From NCBI GenBank assembly GCA_024682075.1, contig JAIKZQ010000044.1, positions 62,001 to 126,000 on the forward strand: a stretch of 64,000 nt of DNA, in the 5' to 3' direction. Each line of letters begins with the position of its first letter. The first letter of the stretch is position 1. This DNA comes from Lachnospiraceae bacterium. GTDB taxonomy: Bacteria; Bacillota; Clostridia; Lachnospirales; Lachnospiraceae. The position numbers and the translations under genes were made by a program. The notes under the pieces were generated by a model, which was not told the DNA's origin, did no database searches, and saw only the letters and a program-made list of their open reading frames with translations. This document shows, one piece after another, positions 1-9,857 of the stretch.

Positions 1-551
1 GCGGGGGTCACATCCGATGTGATCGAATCACCTATGAACATCACTTCATCCGGCGATGCGTCTGCCATCTCAAGAGCCTTCTCGAATATCTTCCTGTCAG
101 GCTTGCATGAGCGTGCGATCTCCGCAGAAATGATGCCGGCGGGGGACAGCTCTTTCTCCTTCATCGACTCTTCGAGATAACACAGATCATCATTCGAAAG
201 AACATATACGGGCTTGTCACTCCTTTCGAAGAATGGCTTCACATCATCATGGAGCGGTGCATGTACCCATATCTTGCGCCAGGTTTCATGCATGTAATCC
301 AGATCTCCTTCAAGACCGCAGTTCTCCACGCAGTATGCAAGGATCTTATCTATCCTGTCATCGTTTCTGATGAAATCATCACCGTGACTTAACGCTTCAT
401 ATTCCTTGATCTTCCCCCATACTACCTTAAGCACTTCCCGCGGATCGTTCATGTTACTGTGCCCGATAAAATATCCAAGAAGTTCCCTCGTATACGGCTC
501 ATCCTCCAGAACCATTGTCCCGGTATAGTCGATAAATATTGCCTTTATCAA
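1..551 (-). CDS. HAD-family hydrolase, 3' end outside the window
   Basis: About 183 codons are visible and the gene runs off the left edge. The start is a TTG codon at 551 with GGGAGG seven bases upstream; no suitable ATG is nearby. Haloacid dehalogenase motifs are present in order: motif I DYTGT with the nucleophile Asp8, motif II around VLSND, the motif III Lys in CKPDRK, and motif IV GDSITSD with Asp175 and Asp180. The second motif I aspartate of classic phosphatases (DxD) is replaced by Thr, as in some phosphonatase-like and dehalogenase-like members, so general acid catalysis may differ. The region between motifs I and II is a helical C1-type cap. The substrate cannot be told from sequence. 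Confidence 0.85.
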   Translation of the reverse strand, partial: MIKAIFIDYTGTMVLEDEPYTRELLGYFIGHSNMNDPREVLKVVWGKIKEYEALSHGDDFIRNDDRIDKILAYCVENCGLEGDLDYMHETWRKIWVHAPLHDDVKPFFERSDKPVYVLSNDDLCYLEESMKEKELSPAGIISAEIARSCKPDRKIFEKALEMADASPDEVMFIGDSITSDVTP

Positions 552-659
552 GTTATTGCCTCCCATTACATGCGGCCTCATAGACAGTGCCGCTTTTTTG
601 TCACAAAATCTCCCATTCAAAGCACCCTTTCATATGGAGATGATCTCAGATCATATGAT

Positions 660-1145
660 TTACGACAGATTCCTGATAAATTCCCTTATCTGCTCATCCT
701 TGCTTTCTTCAGGCCTTGCTTTCGGATCGAGGAAAACAGCGGTGGTCCCGATCTCCGAAAGTCCGAGATCCCTGGCAAGCTTCGCAAAAGCCTTCTCGGC
801 ACCCGCGCCGCTCTGGCAGGCATACGCAGCGATCTTTTTTCCTTTGATCGCAGCAGCATTATCCTCGATATAAGTTCTGAGAGGAGGAGTGTAATTCGAT
901 GCCCACACCGGAAATCCGAAAACGATCCTCTCATACTGTGACAGATCGATATCATAGTCCTCCAGTTCGGGCTTTTCCGCCATCACGGCACTCTTGCCTC
1001 CCCAGAAGAACTTGGCAAATCCCTTGTCATGGTAGGCTTTCTTCGGAACAAGCCTGAGCACGTCAGCTCCGGTCTCTTTGCTTATCATGTCTGCAACATA
1101 TTCTGTGTTGCCTTCCAGTGAAAAATATACGATAAGGGTTTTCAT
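660..1145 (-). CDS. Flavodoxin family protein
   Basis: A 161-residue small FMN-binding electron carrier or NAD(P)H:quinone-type flavoprotein, cytoplasmic. The N-terminus is a beta strand followed by the phosphate-binding loop SLEGNTE at residues 9-15. Later conserved pieces are GFPVWAS near residue 77, which would contact the isoalloxazine ring, and YACQSGAG near residue 108. Length fits the flavodoxin fold without extra domains. AAGGAG precedes the ATG. It is a single gene with its own promoter and lies divergent to the hybrid kinase at 1321. Partner and substrate are not predictable. Confidence 0.88.
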   Translation of the reverse strand: MKTLIVYFSLEGNTEYVADMISKETGADVLRLVPKKAYHDKGFAKFFWGGKSAVMAEKPELEDYDIDLSQYERIVFGFPVWASNYTPPLRTYIEDNAAAIKGKKIAAYACQSGAGAEKAFAKLARDLGLSEIGTTAVFLDPKARPEESKDEQIREFIRNLS

Positions 1146-1178
1146 TTTTTTCTCCTTACAAACTTCCGTTTGAGCATA

Positions 1179-1207
1179 ATTTTATACAAAAAACATCTGT
1201 ATGTCGA
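1179..1207 (-). promoter_or_regulatory. Predicted promoter of the flavodoxin gene
   Basis: On the minus strand a TCGACA -35 box (1207-1202) is followed by exactly 17 bases and a TAAAAT -10 box (1184-1179). The 5' leader of about 30 bases contains a short inverted repeat CAAAC/GTTTG (1159-1172) just upstream of the ribosome binding site. Confidence 0.6.
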
Positions 1208-1320
1208 TATCGGCAGGAGCATAAAGACATCACCTGTGTTTTCATTATTTTCCGGCACTTGGATATATGATAAAATATTATGGATTGTAGGCAATATTTC
1301 CGTCTTACGGAGGATGATAC

Positions 1321-3531
1321 ATGAGACTATTATTCATAACATCAGCTGTCATCTCAGATATACTGCTGCTGTTTTTCATATTATTCCTGCAAAAAAAGAA
1401 ATCACCTTTACGTGCTTCCATTCAGCAGATATTCATCACTGCATTTTTCGGAATACTGGCTAATATCTTCGTAGCTGCCGCCATCACACCGCTGCTCACG
1501 AATATTGCCTTCACGGTCTACTTTTCCAGCATTGATTTCATCACATATCAGCTGCTGAAATTTGCGTTCACCTATACGGGCAAGCTTAAGTCTCTCAAGG
1601 AGTTCGTTCAGTTCTGGCGAATTGCCATATTCATTGATGTGGCTAATCTGGCAGTGAGCGTATTCACCGGTCATATGTACACCATGTATTCCATGACGCT
1701 TGACGACGGAAAGACCGCTTATCAGACCACTCCGACATCTCTTTTCAACGTGCACCTTCTTCTGTGTTATCTCCCAATCATCTTCACGCTCTTACTGCTG
1801 GCGATATCACTTTCACAGGCGCACAACTTCTACAGACTTAAGTATTTTCCGATTCTCATATCCCTTACCGCGATCATTCTCATGAATGTGGCTTATATGA
1901 TGTTCAGCCTTCCTTTCGACTGGTCCGTGCTCCTCTATGCACTTTCCGGATTCCTGCTTTTCTTCTTCTCTCTTTTCTACATACCGAGAAGACTCATGAG
2001 TAACACTCTGTCACTGGCCGTGGACTTCATGAAGGAAGGTCTGTTCCTGTTTGATGCCGAGAAAAACTGCATCTACATCAACAAGACAGCTCATGACAAT
2101 TTTGACGTTCCCGAAAGCACTCTTTCCTTTGATCAGTATCCCATTTCGCTGTGGCTGGAAGGCAAGGAAAAGGATAAGCTCGAGAATTTCCAGCAGATCT
2201 TTCCCATGGAGATAAAGGGACAGACCATGATGGTCAAGGTTGATTACCGTGTCTGCAAAGACAGCAAGAAGAATCACCTCGGAGCATTTTTCCTTTTCGA
2301 AGACGTTACCGACGATCAGATCATGATGAAAAATCTCGAGGAAGCCAAGGCAGAAGCCAATCAGGCCAATATTGCCAAGAGTATCTTCCTTGCCAACATG
2401 TCCCATGAGATCAGGACACCGATCAACTCGATCCTGGGCATGAATGAGATGATCCTCAGGGAAAGCGGTGATGAGCATATTCTGGAATATGCGGGAGACA
2501 TACAGAAATCGGGTGACACGCTCCTTGCTCTTGTTAATAACATTCTGGATTTCTCAAAGATAGAATCCGGCAAGATGGAGATACGAACCGCAGGATATAC
2601 TACATTCCAGCTTCTAAGGGAGTGCTATCATCTGGTGGCTCCGAGGGCAACGCAGAAGGATCTTCCCGTCATCATAAAATGCACGGAGGACATTCCGAGA
2701 GAAATGCTTGGTGATTCCCAGAGGATAAAGCAGATACTTGTAAACCTTCTCACCAACAGCATCAAATACACGAAATGCGGAAAAGTTACTCTGACCGCAT
2801 CCTGGACCGCTTTCAGTGAAAAAGACGGAATAATCAAATTTGTGGTATCCGATACCGGACAGGGCATCTCTGAAGAAGATATCACCAAGCTGTTCAAGGT
2901 TTTCCAAAGAGTCGATGAAGCCCATAACCGCACGGTTGAGGGAACGGGACTGGGACTTGCGATAAGCAGGGAACTTGTGGGGATGATGAACGGAAATATC
3001 TCCGTGACATCCAAGCAGGGTGAGGGCTCGGAATTCACGGTCAGCATTCCGCAGAAAGTCCTGGACAATACGCCTTCGGGTAAATTCGTCCTGGATATTG
3101 AAAATGGTGCGAAACGCAGTGCATACAAGGAATCATTCCACGCTCCGGATGCAAGGATACTGGTTGTCGACGACATAGAGATGAACCTGAAGCTCATCTC
3201 CGCACTCCTCAAGAAGACCGGCCTTCAGATATCCGTTGCCAACAGCGGAGAAAGAGCGATCGAGATATGTAAGAATGAAGACTTCGACCTGATACTGATG
3301 GATCACATGATGCCGCCTCCTGACGGTCACGAGACGATGAAGATCATCAGGGATTCTGGCGGACACAATGCTGAAATACCTATCATAGTACTGACCGCAA
3401 ATGCAATAGAAGGCGCGGATGTAACCTATCTGTCCATGGGATTCAACGGATATCTCTCCAAGCCCGTGCTCAGCAAGGATCTTGAAGAAATGCTCATAAA
3501 GTTCCTTCCCGCCGATAAGGTGATCAGATAA
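1321..3531 (+). CDS. Membrane hybrid histidine kinase with receiver domain
   Basis: 736 residues. Seven hydrophobic segments fill residues 4-222, resembling the 7TM N-terminal region of some histidine kinases, with no large outside domain. A PAS-like domain follows (about 228-335), then HisKA with the phospho-accepting His362 in SHEIRTP, the HATPase domain with N box near residue 475, G1 DTGQG near 511 and G2 GTGLGL from 541, and a C-terminal receiver with Asp661 in MDHMMP and Lys714 in LSKPV. A short proline-containing insert follows the phospho-Asp. The start is fixed by GGAGG 8 bases upstream. The next gene, on the opposite strand, is a chemoreceptor. No output domain and no dedicated regulator are adjacent, so the signal and target are unknown. 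Confidence 0.93.
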   Translation: MRLLFITSAVISDILLLFFILFLQKKKSPLRASIQQIFITAFFGILANIFVAAAITPLLTNIAFTVYFSSIDFITYQLLKFAFTYTGKLKSLKEFVQFWRIAIFIDVANLAVSVFTGHMYTMYSMTLDDGKTAYQTTPTSLFNVHLLLCYLPIIFTLLLLAISLSQAHNFYRLKYFPILISLTAIILMNVAYMMFSLPFDWSVLLYALSGFLLFFFSLFYIPRRLMSNTLSLAVDFMKEGLFLFDAEKNCIYINKTAHDNFDVPESTLSFDQYPISLWLEGKEKDKLENFQQIFPMEIKGQTMMVKVDYRVCKDSKKNHLGAFFLFEDVTDDQIMMKNLEEAKAEANQANIAKSIFLANMSHEIRTPINSILGMNEMILRESGDEHILEYAGDIQKSGDTLLALVNNILDFSKIESGKMEIRTAGYTTFQLLRECYHLVAPRATQKDLPVIIKCTEDIPREMLGDSQRIKQILVNLLTNSIKYTKCGKVTLTASWTAFSEKDGIIKFVVSDTGQGISEEDITKLFKVFQRVDEAHNRTVEGTGLGLAISRELVGMMNGNISVTSKQGEGSEFTVSIPQKVLDNTPSGKFVLDIENGAKRSAYKESFHAPDARILVVDDIEMNLKLISALLKKTGLQISVANSGERAIEICKNEDFDLILMDHMMPPPDGHETMKIIRDSGGHNAEIPIIVLTANAIEGADVTYLSMGFNGYLSKPVLSKDLEEMLIKFLPADKVIR

Positions 3532-3561
3532 TATACCGACGTAAAACAAATGCAATATAAT

Positions 3562-3599
3562 ACGGACGCTTATCCGGGAAGGATAGGCGTCCGTTTGTT
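3562..3599. terminator. Bidirectional terminator between convergent genes
   Basis: A 14-bp stem (3562-3575 with 3581-3594, one G-T pair) and a GGGAA loop. It is flanked by a T-rich tract on the right and an A-rich tract on the left, so it can stop the kinase transcript on plus and the chemoreceptor transcript on minus. Confidence 0.85.
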
Positions 3600-3632
3600 T
3601 TAACATTTAACCGATTATTTAAACTCATCCGA

Positions 3633-5648
3633 TCATTTAAGCTTGAAATTCCTGAGATCGTTCTCTATGTCGGAAGAATAACCGTTAAGCTTTCCTGACA
3701 CATCCGTGAGATTACCGGTCTCGGATGAGATCTTACCGCTGTCACGCACGATGATGTCGCTCAGCTCAAGGATCTGTGTTACTGTGGCAGCCTGTTCCTC
3801 GGTTGTTGCCGCATTGTTGGAAGCCACGTCATTGATCCTTCCGATACCGTCCGCTATTCCGGTAATCGCATCCGTGGCCTTCGTAATGTCCGCAATGATG
3901 GAATCAAAGGATTCATTGGAGCTGTCAACAACCGCAAGGCACTTCTCCATGTCGGAGAGACAGTCATCGGCCTTTTTGTTGATATTGGCGATATTCTCGG
4001 TAATGGTCTCAACAAGCTTTGAGATATGACCCGCAGCCGTTGATGACTGATTGGCAAGTGCACCCACCTCGCCCGCAACAACCGCAAATCCTCTTCCCAT
4101 CTCACCGGCTCTTGCCGCCTCTATCGATGCGTTAAGAGACAGCAGGTTTGTCTGTGATGAAATATCACTTATGGTGCTGGTGATGCCCTTGATCTCATCG
4201 ACGGTTTCCGCAGTTGTACGGATGATATGAGTGAGCTCACCGATGGTCTCATTAAGAGTTGTGACGCTTTCCGTCATTCCTCTCATTTCGTTGCGGCCTG
4301 TCTCGGACGACCTGACCGTATCCAAACACAGCGATCTGACTTCCTCGGAATTGGATGCGAGATTTGATGAAACTCCCGCAAGCTCGGTTGCAGCATTTGC
4401 AACATCATCTATCGACTGGCTCAGATCACTCAGATAAGTATTAAGCCTTTCAATGGAATCACCCTGAGACGAATTGGAATTGCTCAGGCTCTCGGATATG
4501 TCAAGGCACTGCTCCGCACTTCCGGACATGTCATTTGATATCTCAGTGACATGAACGAGCATGTTTCTCATCCTGTCGATATAATCATTAAGCTGTTCGG
4601 AAAGCGTTGTGATCTCGTTATTGCCTTCGGGAACGATCTTGGTCGTGAAATCACCATCTGCGATATCGCCTATCTTGCCGGTGACGGTAGTAACGGGATC
4701 GAGATGCTTCTTGATCGTGAAGAACAAAAATGCCGCAAGAGCCGCCAGGCAGATAAGAGTGATAACAAGGCTCACGTTAAGCGAAGAAAGAGTGGGATCC
4801 ATTACAAAGCTGTAAGGTGTTGCGCTGGCAACTACCCAAGACGTTCCTTCAACCGCTGTAGCGGCATACATCATCTTGCCGTCATCTGTCTTGATTATCT
4901 GAACTTTGTCTTCATTATTCGACAATGAAGTATCCATTCCGGAGAATATCCCGGCCAGTCCCTTCACGACGGAATCCGTGGAATCGTAAATGGATGAACC
5001 GACGACCGAATCATCGTTACTGAGAAGTACGTCGCCGGTATCCGCGTTAAGGATATAGATCTTGACATCATCGGAACTGGACTCAAACGAATCGAGTTTA
5101 GCCTGCATCTGATCGAATGTGATGTCACTGCTGAGGACCACTCCGTCCCTTACCATAATCGAGCATGCAAGACAGGTCTTGCCGGTCGAAGCATCGACAT
5201 AAGGCTCGGAAGTGTATACCTCACCTCCCTGTGCGACGGCGCCTTTATACCAGGCCCTGTCAGTGAACACAAATGTATCATCGGGTACCCATCCCGAACC
5301 GTCCAGGAACATTCCGGTATTTCCATATGCCATATATATGTCCTGCGAATCTGGATCAAGCTCCGTGAGAGCCATAAGAAGCTTTCTCGACTGGTCATAG
5401 CTCATTGCAGGTGAACTTCTCCAAATGTTGGCAGTCATCAGCACTCTTCCCTCGATCAGGCTCCACCAGTTATGGATCTCCTGGGAATACTCAACCGAAT
5501 CCCTTGCAAGAAGCGACATTGAAAGTGACTTGATCTGCTCCGACATTCTGTTCATGTTGAACTCGGTGATGATGACTATTATCACCGCGACTGCGACCAG
5601 CACTCGCAACAGCAGGATCTGTTTCAAAGATTTTCTCTTTTTGTTCAT
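3633..5648 (-). CDS. Methyl-accepting chemotaxis protein with dCache-type sensor
   Basis: 671 residues. A short cytoplasmic N-terminus, TM1 at about 10-30, an extracellular region of about 250 residues with the look of a double Cache ligand-binding domain, TM2 at about 291-313, a HAMP domain, and a long coiled-coil signalling domain. The hairpin tip has the conserved order [20 protein letters not shown] followed by GFAVVAGEV, which contacts CheA and CheW. There is no C-terminal CheR-docking pentapeptide. Ligand unknown, though dCache receptors commonly bind amino acids or other small organics. AAGGAGG lies 9 bases before the ATG. It is 40 bases downstream of metA on the same strand, so read-through is possible. 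No other che genes are in the window. Confidence 0.95.
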   Translation of the reverse strand: MNKKRKSLKQILLLRVLVAVAVIIVIITEFNMNRMSEQIKSLSMSLLARDSVEYSQEIHNWWSLIEGRVLMTANIWRSSPAMSYDQSRKLLMALTELDPDSQDIYMAYGNTGMFLDGSGWVPDDTFVFTDRAWYKGAVAQGGEVYTSEPYVDASTGKTCLACSIMVRDGVVLSSDITFDQMQAKLDSFESSSDDVKIYILNADTGDVLLSNDDSVVGSSIYDSTDSVVKGLAGIFSGMDTSLSNNEDKVQIIKTDDGKMMYAATAVEGTSWVVASATPYSFVMDPTLSSLNVSLVITLICLAALAAFLFFTIKKHLDPVTTVTGKIGDIADGDFTTKIVPEGNNEITTLSEQLNDYIDRMRNMLVHVTEISNDMSGSAEQCLDISESLSNSNSSQGDSIERLNTYLSDLSQSIDDVANAATELAGVSSNLASNSEEVRSLCLDTVRSSETGRNEMRGMTESVTTLNETIGELTHIIRTTAETVDEIKGITSTISDISSQTNLLSLNASIEAARAGEMGRGFAVVAGEVGALANQSSTAAGHISKLVETITENIANINKKADDCLSDMEKCLAVVDSSNESFDSIIADITKATDAITGIADGIGRINDVASNNAATTEEQAATVTQILELSDIIVRDSGKISSETGNLTDVSGKLNGYSSDIENDLRNFKLK

Positions 5649-5688
5649 ATGATCATTCCTCCTTGAAATAATATGTTATAAAAGAATC

Positions 5689-6609
5689 TTATCTTCCTAT
5701 GGATGAAACGTCGTAAGGCGTCATCTGATAAACGTAATAGTTCAGCCAGTTGCTGTAAAGATTGATGGAATGCGATCTCCATGTCAGAAGCGGCCTCTGC
5801 TCGGGATCGTCATTCGGAAAATAATTGACCGGAAGCGCAACATCATCCCTGATGCCCTTATCCCTGTCATACTCGTTCTTCAGGGTCATGCGGTCATACT
5901 CGGAATGTCCCGTGACGAAGATCTTGTGGCCGTTCTCAGCCATTGCAAGATACACTCCCGCAACATCCGATTCCGCAAGTATCGTAAGATCGGGACATTT
6001 CTTCAGTTCCTCCGAAGGAGTGTCCGTATGTCTGGAATGAGGTGCGAGGAACACATCGTCAAATCCCCTTACAAGAGGGATCTTGCGGTTCAGCACCCTG
6101 TGCTCAAATACCCCGAAAAGCTTGGAGGGAAGCTGTCTTTTATTGATACCGTAGTAATGATAGAATCCTGCCTGTGCTCCCCAGCATATATGAAAGATGC
6201 TGGTCACGTGCTTGTCCGCCCAGTCGAGTATCTTGACAGTCTCATCCCAGTAATCGACTTCCTCAAACGAAATGTCCTCGACAGGAGCACCGGTGATGAT
6301 CATTCCGTCGAAATTCTGATCCTTTATCTCATCGAAAGTGACATAGAATTTATTCAGGTGTGACGAGGATGTATTCTTTGACACATGTGTCTCGGTCATC
6401 ATGAAAGTCACGTCAACCTGCAGCGGTGTATTGGACAGGGCACGCAGCAGCTGAAGCTCTGTATCCTGCTTGACCGGCATATTGTTCAGTATCAGCACCT
6501 TAAGAGGCCTGATATCCTGATGCATCGCGCGGTTTTCATCCATCACGAATATGTTTTCAGTTTCAAGTATCTGCCTTGCGGGCAGTTCGCTCTGTACTTT
6601 GATGGGCAT
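5689..6609 (-). CDS. metA: Homoserine O-acyltransferase (MetA), predicted acetyl-specific
   Basis: 306 residues, full length for MetA. It acylates L-homoserine in the first committed step of methionine synthesis. The catalytic residues are in place: Cys142 in HICWGAQ, His235 and Glu237 in VTGHSEYD. Residue 111 is Glu within GAPVEDISF. In characterised MetA proteins Gly111 goes with succinyl-CoA (E. coli) and Glu111 with acetyl-CoA (Bacillus cereus), so O-acetylhomoserine is the predicted product despite the common annotation as succinyltransferase. It begins 7 bases after the ligA stop, with GGAG inside the gap, so it is the last gene of rnhA-rluF-ligA-metA. No methionine riboswitch or T-box precedes it. 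Confidence 0.96.
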   Translation of the reverse strand: MPIKVQSELPARQILETENIFVMDENRAMHQDIRPLKVLILNNMPVKQDTELQLLRALSNTPLQVDVTFMMTETHVSKNTSSSHLNKFYVTFDEIKDQNFDGMIITGAPVEDISFEEVDYWDETVKILDWADKHVTSIFHICWGAQAGFYHYYGINKRQLPSKLFGVFEHRVLNRKIPLVRGFDDVFLAPHSRHTDTPSEELKKCPDLTILAESDVAGVYLAMAENGHKIFVTGHSEYDRMTLKNEYDRDKGIRDDVALPVNYFPNDDPEQRPLLTWRSHSINLYSNWLNYYVYQMTPYDVSSIGR

Positions 6610-6616
6610 TTAAAGA

Positions 6617-8587
6617 TCACTCCTTCAGATAAGTATTTATGAATTCTTCCTCGGTCATTATCCGTACTCCGAGGCTCTTAGCAGTCTTATTTTTCGACGA
6701 AGCGGATCCGGCATCATTATTTATCAGTGCCGTGGTCTTGGCCGAGACGCTTCCCGCCACTTTTCCGCCCCTCTTCTCTATCTCTTCCTTGAGGGCATTC
6801 CTGTTTTCAAAGCTGTTAAGGCTTCCTGTCACCACGAAAGTAAGTCCGGAAAGATTCTGCTCCGACGAAACAGCCGGCTTTTCAATGGTAAGATCCTTCA
6901 GCAGTTCATCAAGGATCAGGGAATGCTCATCGTCCTCAAAAAACTTCACGACCGCATCGGCCATCACGTCACCGATCCCGTCTATCCCGGACAGTTCTTC
7001 CCTGGCAGCAGACCTGATCCTGCTTATGTCAGAATCAAATGCAGCAGACAAAACCTTTGCGTTCTGTGCGCCTATTCCGGGTATTCCAAGGCCAAACAGC
7101 AGTCTTGGAAGTGTCGTGACTGCTGATCTTTGTATGGAGGCAATGAGATTGGAATATGACTTTTCTCCGAATCCCTCCATGTTCGTTATCTTTTCTTTGT
7201 ACCTGTCGAGATGATAGAGATCATCAAATTCCCTGATGAAGCCCATGTCAACGAGCTTCTCAAGCGTCATCTCAGAAAGCCCGTCTATGTTCAGTGCTTC
7301 TCTGGAAACAAACTGACTGAAAGACTTGATCTGCTTGGCGGGACATTCTTCATTGGTACAGTAAAGGCTCTCTGCTTCATTGAGTGCCCTGATCTCCGTA
7401 TCCGCCCCGCATACCGGACACTTGCATGGAATGGTCAGATCACCGCTTTTTGTAAGATTCTCGGCGATCTGGGGAATGATCATGTTCGCCTTGTAAACGG
7501 TTATCCTGTCTCCTATGCCCAGCTTCAGTTCCCTGACTATGCTCACATTATGAACTGATGCTCTTGAAACCGTTGTTCCTTCCAGCTCCACGGGATCGAA
7601 TATCGCAACAGGATTGATCAGGCCGGTCCTGCTTGCGCTCCACTCTATCTCCCTGAGAGTTGTCTCAGCCGTTTCGTCCGCCCATTTGAACGCTATCGAG
7701 TGTCTGGGTGACTTGGCGGTTCTTCCGAGCGACGCACCGTAATTCACGTCTTCGTATGTAAGCACAAGACCGTCAGATGGAATCTCATAGGATGCTATCC
7801 TCTTCTCATAATCGGCAACTGCCTCAACTACAGTCCCGGAACTTACCATCATCCTCTGCACGGCTTCGAAGCCGAGAGATTCAAGAAATGAAAGCCTTCC
7901 GTTTGCAGAGCCGAGAACCTTCTCATCGGCTCCGTCAGCGGAAACAAGATTGAATGCGACAAACCTGACATGTCTGCGTGCGGTGATCTGTGCATCAAGC
8001 TGCCTTACGCTTCCGCTGCACAGGTTCCTGGGATTCTTGTACTTATCCGCATCATTGACGATCGATGCGTTTATCTTCTCGAAATCGGTGTAGGAAATGA
8101 CCGCCTCGCCCCTTATCACCAGACTGCCCTTAAAAGGTATCTTCAGAGGGACATTGTCGAAGACTTTGGCATTCGGGGTTATAACCTCTCCGGTCTCCCC
8201 GTCACCTCTCGTGACAGCTTTGAAAAGCTCACCGTTTTCATATGTCAGAACGACAGTCAGCCCGTCAAGCTTCCAGCTGAGCATTCCCTCGTGATCACCG
8301 AGCCATGAAGCAAGTTCTTCCCTGGATTTGGTCTTGCCGAGAGACAGCATCGGGCTGGGATGCTTTTCCTTCGGCAGGAAATCCACAGCCTTATAACCTA
8401 CGCTCTGGGTCGGGCTGCCGGCAAGGATAACCCCGGTCTCTTCCTCGAGCCTTGAAAGCTCATCATACAGGGCATCATATTCCCTGTCGGACAGAGGGGA
8501 TTCATCCTTGGCATAATAACTTTCCGACGCCTTCTTTAAGATGACGTTCAGTTCCTTTATCCTGTTGATCTTGTCTTCATCAGACAT
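6617..8587 (-). CDS. ligA: NAD-dependent DNA ligase LigA
   Basis: 656 residues. It seals nicks in replication and repair using NAD. Domains in order: Ia NAD-binding, adenylation domain with the nucleophile Lys106 in WKLDG, OB fold, four-Cys zinc finger (CPVC then CTNEEC near residues 405-425), helix-hairpin-helix repeats, and a C-terminal BRCT domain at about 578-656. Length is close to the usual 670. The ATG overlaps the end of rluF by 8 bases, indicating translational coupling. Confidence 0.97.
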   Translation of the reverse strand: MSDEDKINRIKELNVILKKASESYYAKDESPLSDREYDALYDELSRLEEETGVILAGSPTQSVGYKAVDFLPKEKHPSPMLSLGKTKSREELASWLGDHEGMLSWKLDGLTVVLTYENGELFKAVTRGDGETGEVITPNAKVFDNVPLKIPFKGSLVIRGEAVISYTDFEKINASIVNDADKYKNPRNLCSGSVRQLDAQITARRHVRFVAFNLVSADGADEKVLGSANGRLSFLESLGFEAVQRMMVSSGTVVEAVADYEKRIASYEIPSDGLVLTYEDVNYGASLGRTAKSPRHSIAFKWADETAETTLREIEWSASRTGLINPVAIFDPVELEGTTVSRASVHNVSIVRELKLGIGDRITVYKANMIIPQIAENLTKSGDLTIPCKCPVCGADTEIRALNEAESLYCTNEECPAKQIKSFSQFVSREALNIDGLSEMTLEKLVDMGFIREFDDLYHLDRYKEKITNMEGFGEKSYSNLIASIQRSAVTTLPRLLFGLGIPGIGAQNAKVLSAAFDSDISRIRSAAREELSGIDGIGDVMADAVVKFFEDDEHSLILDELLKDLTIEKPAVSSEQNLSGLTFVVTGSLNSFENRNALKEEIEKRGGKVAGSVSAKTTALINNDAGSASSKNKTAKSLGVRIMTEEEFINTYLKE

Positions 8588-9296
8588 GAATACCCTTTCT
8601 CAGGCTGTTTATCTCAGCTTCGGTAAGTTCCCTGTATTCTCCGGGTCCAAGCTTTCCGAGAGTGATGCTCATGACTCTGACTCTCTTAAGCTTTTTGACC
8701 TTCAGTCCCACCTGATCACACATTCTCCTTATCTGTCTGTTGAGTCCCTGTGTGAGAGTAACGGACATGGTGTTTTTATCCCTTATGACGACCTTGCAGG
8801 GTCTTGTCTTCACTTTCAGTTCCGGCAGATAAATGCCTTTGCGGAGCTTTTCGCAGATCTCTTCGGTAAGCTCTTTGTCAACGGTGACCACATACTCCTT
8901 TTCATGCCTGTTGGAGCCTCTCATCATATGGTCGATGAGACTGCCGTCATTGGTCAGAAGGATCAGTCCCTCGGAGTCCTTGTCAAGCCTGCCGGCATAT
9001 GTGACCCTTACAGGATAATCTATATAGTCGCTCACAAGCCTGTCAGCATGCTCGTCCTTTTCGGACGTGGTGACGCCCTTAGGCTTATAGAAAGCAAGCA
9101 CCACGGTCCTGTCCATGCCCTTCAGCACTCTGCCTTCGTATTCGACCCTGTCGCCCGGACCCACGCCTTCTCCGACAGATGCCACATGACCGTTCACCAC
9201 GACCTTGCCTGCCTCGATCAGCCTGTCCGCCTCACGTCTGGAGCACACACCGGACTCTGCAAGGAACTTATTAAGTCTTACTTTTCCTGAGTCCAT
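8580..9296 (-). CDS. rluF: Pseudouridine synthase, RluF-like
   Basis: 238 residues: an N-terminal S4 RNA-binding domain (residues 4-60, with CSRREADRLI) and the RsuA/RluB/E/F catalytic domain with Asp105 in GRLDKDSEG. The stretch GLNRQIRRMC and the phrase HEKEYVVTVDK match RluF (23S rRNA U2604) better than RluB or RsuA; the exact target is inferred. It lacks the basic C-terminal tail of E. coli RluF. It overlaps rnhA upstream by 19 bases and ligA downstream by 8 bases, so expression is coupled. Confidence 0.88.
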   Translation of the reverse strand: MDSGKVRLNKFLAESGVCSRREADRLIEAGKVVVNGHVASVGEGVGPGDRVEYEGRVLKGMDRTVVLAFYKPKGVTTSEKDEHADRLVSDYIDYPVRVTYAGRLDKDSEGLILLTNDGSLIDHMMRGSNRHEKEYVVTVDKELTEEICEKLRKGIYLPELKVKTRPCKVVIRDKNTMSVTLTQGLNRQIRRMCDQVGLKVKKLKRVRVMSITLGKLGPGEYRELTEAEINSLRKGIHV

Positions 9297-9763
9297 TCTT
9301 CCATTTCCTCTATCTGACGGCTTTCGGGGATACCGACTGTCATGGAGCCTCTTTTCGCCATCTTGTCGGCAATCTCGTTATACTTCACGCCGGTATGGGC
9401 TTCAACCTTATGAAAGCCTATGTCTATGAGACTCATCCAGCCACGCATTGCCATTGAGTAGGACCTGGTGAGATCATTCTTGCTCTTCCAGGCGCCCGTG
9501 ACCCAGGCTTCTATCCCCTGATAGTCATAATAGATCTCTATCGACTTATATCCGCTCTTAATGGCGCACAGCACGGCATTCATCGCCCCAAGCATCTCGC
9601 CGGTCACATTCCTCTGTTTGGCATTTTCGGGATCGTTTCCGCTTCCACACATGACCCTTACGCTGCCATCTTCCGGCAGGAACACGCATCCGAATGAATA
9701 CACTCCGGTTTCGGTGTTAAAAGAGCCGTCCACATATGCGGTTATCCTGTCTTTATTTCCCAA
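9278..9763 (-). CDS. rnhA: Ribonuclease H type 1
   Basis: 161 residues. It cleaves RNA in RNA-DNA hybrids. The four acidic residues are visible: Asp12 (VDGS), Glu56 (TGEM), Asp80 (YYDYQG) and Asp133 (EIADKMAK), with the flexible catalytic His123. The start is TTG at 9763, preceded by AAGG five bases away; no nearby ATG fits. First gene of the rnhA-rluF-ligA-metA operon. Confidence 0.93.
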   Translation of the reverse strand: MGNKDRITAYVDGSFNTETGVYSFGCVFLPEDGSVRVMCGSGNDPENAKQRNVTGEMLGAMNAVLCAIKSGYKSIEIYYDYQGIEAWVTGAWKSKNDLTRSYSMAMRGWMSLIDIGFHKVEAHTGVKYNEIADKMAKRGSMTVGIPESRQIEEMEEWTQEK

Positions 9764-9820
9764 TTATGCCTTCTCCGAAATGCGGTTTTTCTTTACAAAT
9801 TTATCTATATATTTTACCAC

Positions 9821-9831
9821 AGATTGCCCGT
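9821..9831 (-). promoter_or_regulatory. Predicted extended -10 promoter of the rnhA operon
   Basis: The minus strand carries TGTGG directly before TAAAAT, about 55 bases upstream of the rnhA TTG start. No good -35 box is visible. The carB promoter has the same TGTGGTAAAAT sequence. Confidence 0.45.
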
Positions 9832-9857
9832 TATTGCTTGGCGCAATTCTAATAAAA

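Noticed and set aside
640..654. Palindrome ATGATCT-C-AGATCAT after the flavodoxin gene
   Set aside because: Short stem without a T-run, so not a convincing terminator, and no regulator context.
1170..1463. 97-codon frame on plus in front of the first hybrid kinase
   Set aside because: Overlaps the kinase start in another frame; no ribosome binding site.
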